In this document: positions 6,336-13,271 of the stretch, in pieces
Numbering within the stretch: position 1 is the stretch's first letter
Layout: every line of letters begins with the position of its first letter
Program-made: the position numbers and the translations under genes
Notes under the pieces: generated by a model
What the model was told of the DNA's origin: nothing
What the model saw: only the letters and a program-made list of their open reading frames with translations
Database searches by the model: none
Assembly (NCBI GenBank): GCA_951801655.1
Contig: CATONV010000016.1
Coordinates: 1-40,146 of the forward strand
Origin: an uncultured Oscillospiraceae bacterium
GTDB lineage: Bacteria; Bacillota; Clostridia; Oscillospirales; Oscillospiraceae
Reading direction: 5' to 3'
DNA length: 40,146 nt

Positions 6336-6376
6336 TGGCATAATAATTTCATCCACATAAACGGAGATGAAATTTT

Positions 6377-6580
6377 ATGAAGACTTACATGGAACGTATG
6401 CGTGAACTGCGGGAAGACAACGACTTAACACAGTATGATATCGCAAAATTACTCAAAACGACGCAGCAGACCTATTCGCGATATGAACAGGGAATCAATG
6501 AGCTTCCGATCCGCCATCTCATTACATTGTGCCGGTTCTATCAAGTAACATCAGATTATTTGCTAGGATTGTCTGACTAA
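6377..6580 (+). CDS. Orphan small XRE-family regulator (module 2)
   Basis: 67 aa, almost nothing but the HTH: MKTYMERMRELREDNDLTQY, then DIAKLLKTTQQTYSRYEQGI as the helix-turn-helix, then LITLCRFYQVTSDYLLGLSD closing the domain. It lacks any oligomerisation or sensing extension. A GGAG lies 11 bases before the ATG. Two matching palindromes lie 40-80 bases upstream. Codon usage and base composition are AT-rich compared with flanking genes. Probably self-regulated. Targets beyond its own promoter and perhaps the divergent nfeD operon are unknown. Confidence 0.9.
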   Translation: MKTYMERMRELREDNDLTQYDIAKLLKTTQQTYSRYEQGINELPIRHLITLCRFYQVTSDYLLGLSD

Positions 6581-6596
6581 AGAAAGGCTTTTCATG

Positions 6597-7583
6597 TTAC
6601 GGCAACTCCTCCAGGGAGGCGGCCAGCTGGCGGCGGTAGGCGCACACCGCCTCTTTGGGCCCCACCAGGGTAACGCCGCCATTCAGCCCCAGCAGCCAGC
6701 CGAAGAACTGGGGGCTTACCACCACCGGCAGGGTGACGGTAAAGTGGTCCTCCCCGTCGGGGACCAGAATCACCTCCTGGCCGAAGCGGTCCCAAACCAG
6801 TCCGGCCTTGTCCCGGCGCCCCCGGAGGGTGACCCGCATCTCCTGGCCGCTGTACATGCCAAAGTGTTTCTGGCCGTACTGTGCCAGCTGAAAATCGGGG
6901 TACTGTTCCCGGCCCTCCCGGTCCAGACAGGTAACTACGATCTCCGTCATCTTGTCCACCCTGTAGTGCCGCAGTTCCTGGTGGGTGTGGTGAAAGGCTA
7001 CCATGTAGTAGTTCTCGTTGTTCCAGATCAGGCCGTAGGGGGAGACCACATACCGCTTTCCCTCCTGTCGAAACACCTTATTGCGTTGAATATCGTAATC
7101 AAAGTACTTAAACGTGATGGCCTTCTGTCCGGCGATGGCGGTGTGGAGCTTGTCCACGTTGTAGTAGATGCTCTCGTTCATCACCTTAATGCGCCCTGAG
7201 ACATACACCTGCCGCTGAAGCTGACCCGCCTGGTGGACGCTGGCCAGTCCCTCCAGCTTGCGGATCAGAGCGTCGCTTTTTTTCTGGGTAATAAACCGTG
7301 AGGACTGCACCGCGTCCATGAGCAGTTTTACCTCGGGCAGTTCAAAATCCCTCTCCCCCACAAACCAGCCGGGTTTTTTTCCCTTTCTGGACTGGATATC
7401 CAGTCCAAACAGGCACAGAGACTCCAGGTCGTCATAGATGCTTTTGCGTTCGGCCTTGATGTCCTGACGGGCCAGCGCCTCAATCATCTGGGGCACAGTG
7501 AGGGGGTGGTCCTCGTCGGTCTGCCGCAGGAGCATGCGGGCCAGGTGGAGCAGCTTGGTTTTTTGATTGGCGCTTTTAGACAT
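6597..7583 (-). CDS. WYL-domain transcriptional regulator
   Basis: 328 aa from the ATG at 7583, placed 9 bases after GGAGG. Residues 5-60 form a winged helix (KLLHLARMLLRQTDEDHPLT, then IKAERKSIYDDLESL as the recognition region). A linker helix bundle (about 75-135) precedes the WYL domain (about 140-230: HTAIAGQKAITFKYFDYD, YVVSPYGLIWNNENYYMVAF). A WCX-type C-terminal domain (about 245-325) follows. WYL proteins are one-component regulators thought to sense nucleic-acid or nucleotide ligands. No mobile defence genes are adjacent, so this looks like a housekeeping copy. Targets are unknown. Confidence 0.9.
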   Translation of the reverse strand: MSKSANQKTKLLHLARMLLRQTDEDHPLTVPQMIEALARQDIKAERKSIYDDLESLCLFGLDIQSRKGKKPGWFVGERDFELPEVKLLMDAVQSSRFITQKKSDALIRKLEGLASVHQAGQLQRQVYVSGRIKVMNESIYYNVDKLHTAIAGQKAITFKYFDYDIQRNKVFRQEGKRYVVSPYGLIWNNENYYMVAFHHTHQELRHYRVDKMTEIVVTCLDREGREQYPDFQLAQYGQKHFGMYSGQEMRVTLRGRRDKAGLVWDRFGQEVILVPDGEDHFTVTLPVVVSPQFFGWLLGLNGGVTLVGPKEAVCAYRRQLAASLEELP

Positions 7584-7715
7584 AGACAATATCCTCCTTT
7601 CCCGGTTTCACATCCCAGCATAACAGAGACGTTGTCCCATAAAACGGACTTTTTAAACCTTCGTCCTCTGTGGGGCGTCGCCTCCTTTCAAACAGAAGGC
7701 TTTGGAGGACTGTTG

Positions 7716-8048
7716 TCAGTTCCAGGTCTCCCAAACCTGGGGGCAGTAGCCCACAGTGGCCTGCCGGCCGTTACGGACGATGGGAGTGCGCAGGAGGGAG
7801 GGGTCCTCAAAGAGCCGGTCCAGCCTGGCCTGGTCGGAGGCCAGATAGGACACCAGAACCGCGTCCGGGTGTCTGGGGTCCAGCATGGTCTCCAGCCCCA
7901 CCGCGTTTTTCACGCTGGTCAGCTCGCCCAAACTCATCCCCTGTTTTTTCAGGTCCACCGCCTGAAATTTCACTCGTCTTTCCTTAAACCATCTCTCCGC
8001 CTTTTTGGTGTCGAAGCACTTGCTTCTGCCGAAAATCTGAATGTTCAT
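7716..8048 (-). CDS. ArsC/Spx-like thioredoxin-fold protein
   Basis: 110 aa from the ATG at 8048, which follows GGGAGGATCGG; the longer frame upstream has no support. The N-terminus MNIQIFGRSKCFDTKKAERW matches the ArsC/Spx/YffB fold, with a single cysteine at residue 11 where Spx has CxxC. The C-terminal half has LFEDPSLLRTPIVRNGRQAT, the family's L.tPiv..g motif. This supports an ArsC-related reductase or YffB-type protein rather than a redox-switch Spx. Substrate is unknown and no ars genes are nearby. Confidence 0.85.
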   Translation of the reverse strand: MNIQIFGRSKCFDTKKAERWFKERRVKFQAVDLKKQGMSLGELTSVKNAVGLETMLDPRHPDAVLVSYLASDQARLDRLFEDPSLLRTPIVRNGRQATVGYCPQVWETWN

Positions 8049-8175
8049 CCCGATCCTCCCATCGCCGGTTGTTTTTCTGGAAGTATACCATATTTTGCTG
8101 CGGCGGACAAGATTGAAAGCGGCAGTCACGAGACATACTAACCACCATGAAACGATGGAAGGATGGCGAACTGCT

Positions 8176-10539
8176 TTGAAAGCTGTGATCATGGCGGGCG
8201 GCGAGGGCACCCGTCTGCGCCCCTTGTCTCTGGGCAGTCCCAAGCCCATGACCCCGCTGCTGGGGCGGCCGGTGATGGAGCACATCATCGGCCTGCTGCG
8301 CCGGCACGGGGTTCATGATATCTGCGTCACGCTGTGCTACAAGCCCCGGGCGGTGATGGACTACTTCGGCAGCGGGGACCGGCTGGGTGTGAGGCTGACG
8401 TACTTCATCGAGGAGGAGCCTCTGGGGACGGCGGGCAGCGTAAAAAATTGCATGTCACATCTGGGGGCGGAGGACTTTCTGGTGATCAGCGGAGACTGCG
8501 TCTGCGATCTGGATTTGTCCCGGCTGATGGAGGTTCACCGGGAGAGGGGGGCCCAGGTCACGCTGGGGCTTTACCGTCACCCCTCTCCTCTGGAGTACGG
8601 GCTGGTCCTCACGGACGGGGAGGGCCGTGTGGAACGGTTCGTGGAGAAGCCGGCCTGGGGCCAGGTTCTCACCGACCAGATCAACACCGGCATCTACGCC
8701 CTCTCCCCTGCCGCCATGGAGAGGGTCCATCAGGGGACGGTGTGGGACTTTGGCAAGGATCTGTTCCCCGCGCTTCTCCGGGAGGGGGCGCCTGTATTCG
8801 GCCTGCCCCTGGAGGGATACTGGTGCGACATGGGGGACTGTAAAGCCTATTTGGACTGCGTTTGCGACGCTTTGTCGGGCAAGATCAAGCTGGACATGGG
8901 CCTGCCCAAGCGGGAGGCGGGCGTCTGGTCCGCCCAGCCCCTACCCCAGGGGCTGAACCTGGTGCCCCCCTGCTGGATTGGCGAGGGGGTGTCTCTGGGG
9001 GAGGGCTGTCTCATCGGCCCCCACACGGTGCTGGACAAAGGCGCCCGGGTGGGGAGGCGTGCCATGGTGCAGCGGTCCATCCTGCTGGAGAACGCCTCCG
9101 CCGGGGACAGGACCACTCTCTACGGCGCAATTTTGTGCAAGGACGCCTCCGTCCGAAAGGGGGCTGTCCTCAACGAGGGGGCGGTGCTGGGAGAAAACGC
9201 CCTGGCGGAGGAGGGGAGTACTTTGTTGGAGAGAGTCAAGCTGTGGCCGGGGCAGACCGCCCCTGCGGCCTGTCGTCTGGCCCGGTCCATCACTAGCGGC
9301 AGCCAGAAGGGGGTGCTGCGCTTTGGGGACAGCGGTGTGATCCGGGGCATTCTGGGGGAGGACATGGGCCCCGAGGCCCTTCTCACCCTGGGTAGCGTCC
9401 TGGGAGAGGAGGACCAGGTGGGGATAGGCTGTTCGCCCACCCCTGGCGCCGGTATGCTGGCCCGTGCGGCGGCGGTGGGGGCGGCGGCGGCCGGGAAAGA
9501 GGTTCTCACCCACTCTCTCACCAGCCCCGTCCAGGGGGCGGGGCTGGCCGCCATGCACCGGATTCCCGTTTCGCTGTTCGCAGAGGAGAGAGAGAATGTC
9601 GTCTATCTCCATCTCTTTGACAGCAGCGGTCTGCCTCTGGGCCGGGTCCGGGAGAGAAAGCTGGAGAACTCTCTTCTCCAGGGAGAGGTGCGCCGCACCC
9701 GCGGGGACAAGGTGGGGCGGCTGCGTCAGATTGATGTGTCTGCGGAGCAGTGGGGGCGGTGGACGGTGGAGAGAGCCGGTCTGCGCCGGCCCTCGCTGCG
9801 CCGGGTGACGGTGGCGGTGGGGGACGCCACCCCGGAGGACCGCTGTCTCCGAACGGCTTTGTCCTGCCTGGGGTGCCGGCTGGAAGGAGAGTGGCGGCCG
9901 GGCATTGTGGCCTTCCAGGCCCAGCGGGGAGGCTTTTCCCTCACCGCCCAGGACGAGAGGGGGGCGCTGGTTGATCCGGGCCAGCTGCTGGCCCTTCTGA
10001 CTCTCATCGAAATGGAGAACGGCTCCGGAAAGGTGGCCGTCCCCGCCGGAGCCAGCGCAGCGGTGGAGCTGGTGGCCGCCGGCTACGGCGGCGCCGTCCT
10101 TCGGCTGGACCGGGACGGAGAGCAGGCGGCCCAGCTGTACGCCTCTCAGCCCTGGCTGCGGCAAGCCCCGGCGGCGGCCGTGCGCATCTGCGCCCGGATG
10201 GCCATATCCGGCCAGAAGCTGGAGACGCTGGTGGCCAAGACCCCGCGCTTTTCTGCCTGGCGCCGGGAGGTCCCTCTCACCTCCGACCGGGGCCGGGTCA
10301 TGCAGGCCCTGGCCCGGGAGCAGTCCCGCCAGTCCGACGGCGAGGGTCTGCGTCTGCGCACCGGCAGCGGCTGGGTTTACCTCACTCCCATGGCCCGGCG
10401 GTCCGCCCTGCGGGTCATCGCGGAGGGCCCCGATCTGGAGCTGGCCGCCGAGCTGTGCGACTTCTACGCCAGCCGGGCGGCGGAGCTGGACCGGACAATT
10501 TCTGAACAATGTGCACAAGAGGAAGACACACAGCTGTAA
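8176..10539 (+). CDS. Sugar-nucleotide transferase fused to a degenerate phosphomannomutase-like domain
   Basis: 787 aa from a TTG start (8176), giving the family's usual MKAVIMAGGEGTRLRPLSLG; GGAAGGA lies 12 bases upstream, and an ATG at 8155 is an alternative. Residues 1-235 are a nucleotidyltransferase domain with the GGxGTRLRP loop, the SPKPM motif, GDCVCDLDL (metal-binding aspartate) and the VEKP block. Residues about 255-365 are left-handed beta-helix hexapeptide repeats. From about 383 (FGDSGVIRG, like the FGTSGxRG of phosphohexomutases) to 787 the protein resembles phosphomannomutase. I cannot find a TASHNP-type phosphoserine loop; the equivalent stretch reads VVYLHLFDSSGLPL. Thus the first half probably makes NDP-mannose or NDP-glucose, and the second half is likely non-catalytic. 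No glycosyltransferases are adjacent. Confidence 0.88.
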   Translation: MKAVIMAGGEGTRLRPLSLGSPKPMTPLLGRPVMEHIIGLLRRHGVHDICVTLCYKPRAVMDYFGSGDRLGVRLTYFIEEEPLGTAGSVKNCMSHLGAEDFLVISGDCVCDLDLSRLMEVHRERGAQVTLGLYRHPSPLEYGLVLTDGEGRVERFVEKPAWGQVLTDQINTGIYALSPAAMERVHQGTVWDFGKDLFPALLREGAPVFGLPLEGYWCDMGDCKAYLDCVCDALSGKIKLDMGLPKREAGVWSAQPLPQGLNLVPPCWIGEGVSLGEGCLIGPHTVLDKGARVGRRAMVQRSILLENASAGDRTTLYGAILCKDASVRKGAVLNEGAVLGENALAEEGSTLLERVKLWPGQTAPAACRLARSITSGSQKGVLRFGDSGVIRGILGEDMGPEALLTLGSVLGEEDQVGIGCSPTPGAGMLARAAAVGAAAAGKEVLTHSLTSPVQGAGLAAMHRIPVSLFAEERENVVYLHLFDSSGLPLGRVRERKLENSLLQGEVRRTRGDKVGRLRQIDVSAEQWGRWTVERAGLRRPSLRRVTVAVGDATPEDRCLRTALSCLGCRLEGEWRPGIVAFQAQRGGFSLTAQDERGALVDPGQLLALLTLIEMENGSGKVAVPAGASAAVELVAAGYGGAVLRLDRDGEQAAQLYASQPWLRQAPAAAVRICARMAISGQKLETLVAKTPRFSAWRREVPLTSDRGRVMQALAREQSRQSDGEGLRLRTGSGWVYLTPMARRSALRVIAEGPDLELAAELCDFYASRAAELDRTISEQCAQEEDTQL

Positions 10540-10627
10540 TGTTGTTTTTCAGAAAAGCATAGTATACTTTTCAGGAAAAGTGTGGTAAACTAAAAGCATC
10601 TATTATGCCTTGCGGCTATCCGCTGTT

Positions 10628-10713
10628 CTGTAGGGCGCGACGACTCGGCGCGCCTGATATCAGACAGAAATTTCAGAGCAGGCGGTGGGCCGGAGTTGTC
10701 CCGCCCTGCACAG
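10628..10713. repeat. Small inverted-repeat element A (MITE/REP-like)
   Basis: The left end CTGTAGGGCGCGACGACT... (27 bases) and the reverse complement of the right end CTGTGCAGGGCGGGACAACT... (27 bases) match over most positions. The left end recurs with a one-base indel at 18066-18093. An 86-bp non-coding palindromic unit with no transposase. Confidence 0.65.
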
Positions 10714-10744
10714 GGAGATGGCCGGCAGGGCAGAGAACAGATTC

Positions 10745-10798
10745 GATTTAAACGCCGAATGGGGCCGGGAAATATTTTTCCCGCCCCGGCGTCTAAAT
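10745..10798. repeat. Long imperfect palindrome
   Basis: The left side reads ATTTAAACGCCG then GGGGCCGGGAAA; the right side reads TTTCCCGCCCC then GGCGTCTAAAT. Apart from small bulges the 54 bases form one hairpin. No T-run on either side, so it is not a clear terminator. Confidence 0.55.
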
Positions 10799-10984
10799 AG
10801 ATTTCCCAGCCCCGAACCGTAGGACAGGCGGGAACGGACTGGGCCGCAAAAAGACAGAATCCATCATCAGGCGAAGGGATCGCGCACCCAAACCGGCGAG
10901 GCAGGGCCGGGCCGGGTCGGTCCTTCGTCTGGTTGCTGTGAGGTATTCTGTCCGGATACATCAATGAATAGAAAAGGAGTTATC

Positions 10985-12637
10985 ATGGCAGAAAAACTGA
11001 AAATCATTTCTCTTGGCGGTCTCAACGAGATCGGCAAGAACCTCACCGTTTACGAATACGGCGGCGACATCATTGTGGTGGACTGCGGTATGGGCTTCCC
11101 TGACGACGACATGTACGGCATCGACGTGGTCATCCCCGACGTGAGCTACCTCATTAAAAACCAGAACAAAATCCGGGGCATCTTCATTACCCACGGCCAC
11201 GAGGACCACATCGGGGCCCTGCCCTATGTGCTTCGGTCGGTGAACGCGCCCATCTACGCCACCCGCATGTCCGCCGGACTCATCAAGCTGAAGCTGGAGG
11301 AGCACCGCCTGCTGGACCGCACCAGACTCATCACCTGCGAAGCGGGGCAGATTGTCAAGGCGGGAAAATTCAGCGTGGAGTTCATCCACGTAAACCACTC
11401 CATTGCCGACGCGGTGGCCTTTGCCATCAAGTGCCCGGTGGGCACCTGCGTCCACACCGGCGACTTTAAGATCGACGCCACCCCCATCCAGGGCGGCATG
11501 ATGGACCTGGCCCGGCTGGGCGAGCTGGGCAAGGAGGGAGTGCTGGCCCTGCTGGCCGATTCCACCAACGTGGAGAAGCCCGGCTACACCCGCTCTGAGC
11601 GCAGCGTGGGCGCCTCTTTCGACGGACTGTTCCGGGGCTGTGAGGAGCGCATCATCGTCACCACCTTCGCCTCCAACGTAGACCGCATTCAGCAAATCAT
11701 CGACGTGGCCGCCCGATACGGGCGAAAGGTGGCCGTCACCGGTCGGTCTATGGAGAATGTGATGAAGGTGTCCACAGAGCTGGGCTATATGAGTGTTCCG
11801 GACGGCATTCTCATGGATCTCAACCACATCAAATCCCTGCCCAAGAACCGGGTGTGCATCATCACCACCGGCAGCCAGGGTGAGACCATGTCCGCGCTTA
11901 CCCGCATGGCCTTCAACACCCACCGCCAGGTGGACCTGCTCCCCGGCGACCGGGTAATCATCTCCGCCTCCGCCATCCCCGGCAACGAAAACGCCATCGG
12001 CAACGTGGTAAACGAGCTGTACCGCAAGGGCGTGGAGGTGATGAACGAGAGGGACCTGGCCCTCCACGTATCGGGCCACGCCTGTCAGGAGGAGCTGAAG
12101 ATCGTCCACTCTCTGGTCAAGCCCAAATTCTTCATCCCTGTCCACGGGGAGCAGCGTATGCTGCAAATCCACGGCAAGCTGGCCCGGGAGATGGGGATGG
12201 ACCCCAATCAGATTCTCATCAGCGACATTGGTCGGGTGATTGAGATCACCCCCGGCTCCGCCAGGCTGGCCGGAACGGTTACCGCCGGGCAGGTCTTTGT
12301 AGACGGCTACGGCGTAGGCGACGTGGGCAGCGTAGTCCTCCGGGACCGCCGCCATCTGGCTGAAGACGGCATGATCGTGGTGGCCCTGTCCATGTCCGGA
12401 GAAAACGGCGAGCTGGTATCCGGCCCGGACATCATCACCCGGGGCTTCGTCTACGTAAAGGAGTCCGAGGGTCTGCTGGAGGAGCTGCGCCAGGTGGCTC
12501 TGGAGGCCATCCGCGGTACAAACACCCGCACCGACTGGTCCGCTGTCAAGGGGGCCATCAAGGGCGATCTGTCCGGCTACCTGTATAAGAAGACCAAGCG
12601 ATCTCCCATGATCCTGCCTGTTATCATGGAGGTATGA
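10985..12637 (+). CDS. rnj: Ribonuclease J
   Basis: 550 aa from the ATG at 10985, which follows AAAAGGAGTTATC; an ATG at 10964 overlaps that ribosome site and is less likely. It belongs to the beta-CASP metallo-beta-lactamase RNases, which combine 5'-3' exonuclease and endonuclease activity and act in mRNA turnover and 16S rRNA maturation in the cytosol. Visible motifs are H70-G-H-E-D-H75 (zinc ligands), the HTGDFKID aspartate block near residue 148, STNVEKPGYT (beta-CASP), TTGSQGE (motif A), and HVSGHACQEELK with FFIPVHGEQRML toward the C-terminus. Length matches RnjA/RnjB. A strong terminator follows. Confidence 0.97.
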   Translation: MAEKLKIISLGGLNEIGKNLTVYEYGGDIIVVDCGMGFPDDDMYGIDVVIPDVSYLIKNQNKIRGIFITHGHEDHIGALPYVLRSVNAPIYATRMSAGLIKLKLEEHRLLDRTRLITCEAGQIVKAGKFSVEFIHVNHSIADAVAFAIKCPVGTCVHTGDFKIDATPIQGGMMDLARLGELGKEGVLALLADSTNVEKPGYTRSERSVGASFDGLFRGCEERIIVTTFASNVDRIQQIIDVAARYGRKVAVTGRSMENVMKVSTELGYMSVPDGILMDLNHIKSLPKNRVCIITTGSQGETMSALTRMAFNTHRQVDLLPGDRVIISASAIPGNENAIGNVVNELYRKGVEVMNERDLALHVSGHACQEELKIVHSLVKPKFFIPVHGEQRMLQIHGKLAREMGMDPNQILISDIGRVIEITPGSARLAGTVTAGQVFVDGYGVGDVGSVVLRDRRHLAEDGMIVVALSMSGENGELVSGPDIITRGFVYVKESEGLLEELRQVALEAIRGTNTRTDWSAVKGAIKGDLSGYLYKKTKRSPMILPVIMEV

Positions 12638-12677
12638 AAAAAGCAGGGACCTCAATCCCTTGAGGTCCCTGCTTTTT
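12638..12677 (+). terminator. Intrinsic terminator of RNase J
   Basis: Perfect 17-bp arms AAAAAGCAGGGACCTCA (12638-12654) and TGAGGTCCCTGCTTTTT (12661-12677) with a 6-base loop and a T-rich 3' side. Confidence 0.92.
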
Positions 12678-12720
12678 GGTTTTATTCCCCGACCGCCTGT
12701 GTTTTTTCTCAACGGTTCTG

Positions 12721-12768
12721 CCTGCGGGGGAAGCGCACGGGTGGGGAGGTGAAAACTTCCCCCGCAGG
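12721..12768. repeat. 13-bp perfect inverted repeat
   Basis: CCTGCGGGGGAAG (12721-12733) and CTTCCCCCGCAGG (12756-12768) are exact complements around a 22-base loop. No T-run beyond GTTTTCC on the plus side. Confidence 0.7.
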
Positions 12769-12851
12769 GTTTTCCGCTGAGACAAATAAAAGCGGCGCAG
12801 GATATTCTCACCCCACACCGCATATCTCCAGACTCAAACTCTCAAAAGCTC

Positions 12852-12880
12852 TTGAAAAAAAGGGGATTATCCGTTATAAT
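12852..12880 (+). promoter_or_regulatory. Near-consensus promoter with no protein gene behind it
   Basis: TTGAAA (12852-12857), a 17-base spacer, and an exact TATAAT (12875-12880). No ribosome binding site or gene follows within 390 bases. Confidence 0.7.
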
Positions 12881-12886
12881 GAGAGC

Positions 12887-13150
12887 TGGTGCAGCAGTGC
12901 TGTTGTGTGGGTGGATGTGTCACCCGCGCAGGGACGTGGGGGGTGTGTGCCCCCACGTCCTGCCCCTTTATTTGTCTCATGGCTTCACTATAGCATATTT
13001 GGTCGAAAACTTCAAGATGTTTCAGGATGTTTTTTAGACAGGGCGCACTCTAAATGTGGAGATTTTATCCGAATTTCTCCTCTCCCGGCCAAGGGAGCCC
13101 GTCGATCTGTCCCCTCCCCTGCGGCGGCCCGATGTTTGGGGCCGCGTTTT
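12887..13150 (+). ncRNA. Candidate structured small RNA
   Basis: A transcript from the promoter at 12852-12880 would begin near 12887. It contains a hairpin GGGTG...CACCC (about 12910-12925) and a strong hairpin at 12928-12963 (GCAGGGACGTGGGGG with CCCCCACGTCCTGC, one bulge). It could end at the terminator-like hairpin 13124-13150. The length would be about 264 nt. I looked for the SRP Alu/GGAAGCAGC region, RNase P and tmRNA motifs and did not find them. A 6S-type RNA cannot be excluded. The exact 3' end and class are inference. Confidence 0.35.
13124..13150 (+). terminator. Terminator-like hairpin before the large operon
   Basis: GCGGCCC (13124-13130), an 8-base loop, GGGCCGC (13139-13145), then GTTTTTG. 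It fits an intrinsic terminator for the upstream promoter. Confidence 0.6.
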
Positions 13151-13185
13151 TGTTTCTCCCCCCGCATTTTCTCCGTCCCTCTCTC

Positions 13186-13214
13186 TTTCCAAACATCGGA
13201 AAATGTGCTATGCT
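13186..13214 (+). promoter_or_regulatory. Possible promoter of the 13.3-20.6 kb operon
   Basis: TTTCCA (13186-13191), a 17-base spacer, TATGCT (13209-13214). Both hexamers are only fair matches. The CCAAACATCGG arm of an inverted repeat (13189-13199) overlaps the -35. A hairpin GCCGCTCC/GGGGCGGC lies in the presumed leader (13232-13255). Confidence 0.35.
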
Positions 13215-13271
13215 TATTATGAGAAAATTTTGCCGCTCCGCAGCTTTGGGGCGGCTTAACGAGGTGACGGT

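Larger units (their letters stand above)
10540..10984. other. Repeat-rich intergenic region upstream of RNase J
   Basis: About 445 bases without a convincing gene. It holds one inverted-repeat element (10628-10713), a long imperfect palindrome (10745-10798) and then GC-rich unannotated sequence up to the RNase J ribosome binding site. A promoter for RNase J is presumably here, but I could not pick a good one. Confidence 0.6.
12678..13271. other. Gene-free stretch with promoter, hairpins and terminator
   Basis: About 590 bases with no supported protein gene. Contents: a 13-bp perfect inverted repeat (12721-12768), a near-consensus promoter (12852-12880), GC-rich hairpins (12928-12963), a terminator-like hairpin (13124-13150), and a possible promoter for the next operon (13186-13214). 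Short frames here lack ribosome binding sites. Confidence 0.6.

Noticed and set aside
8941-10518. 525-aa minus-strand frame opposite the sugar-nucleotide enzyme
   Set aside because: Low-complexity Gly/Arg/Pro/Gln product without domains; the plus-strand gene explains the region.
10961-12823. 620-aa minus-strand frame opposite RNase J
   Set aside because: Antisense shadow crossing the RNase J terminator.
12852-13037. Short frame MKKRGLSVIMRAGAAVLL... over the candidate small RNA
   Set aside because: Begins at the promoter's -10 region and has no ribosome binding site, so it is unlikely to be translated.
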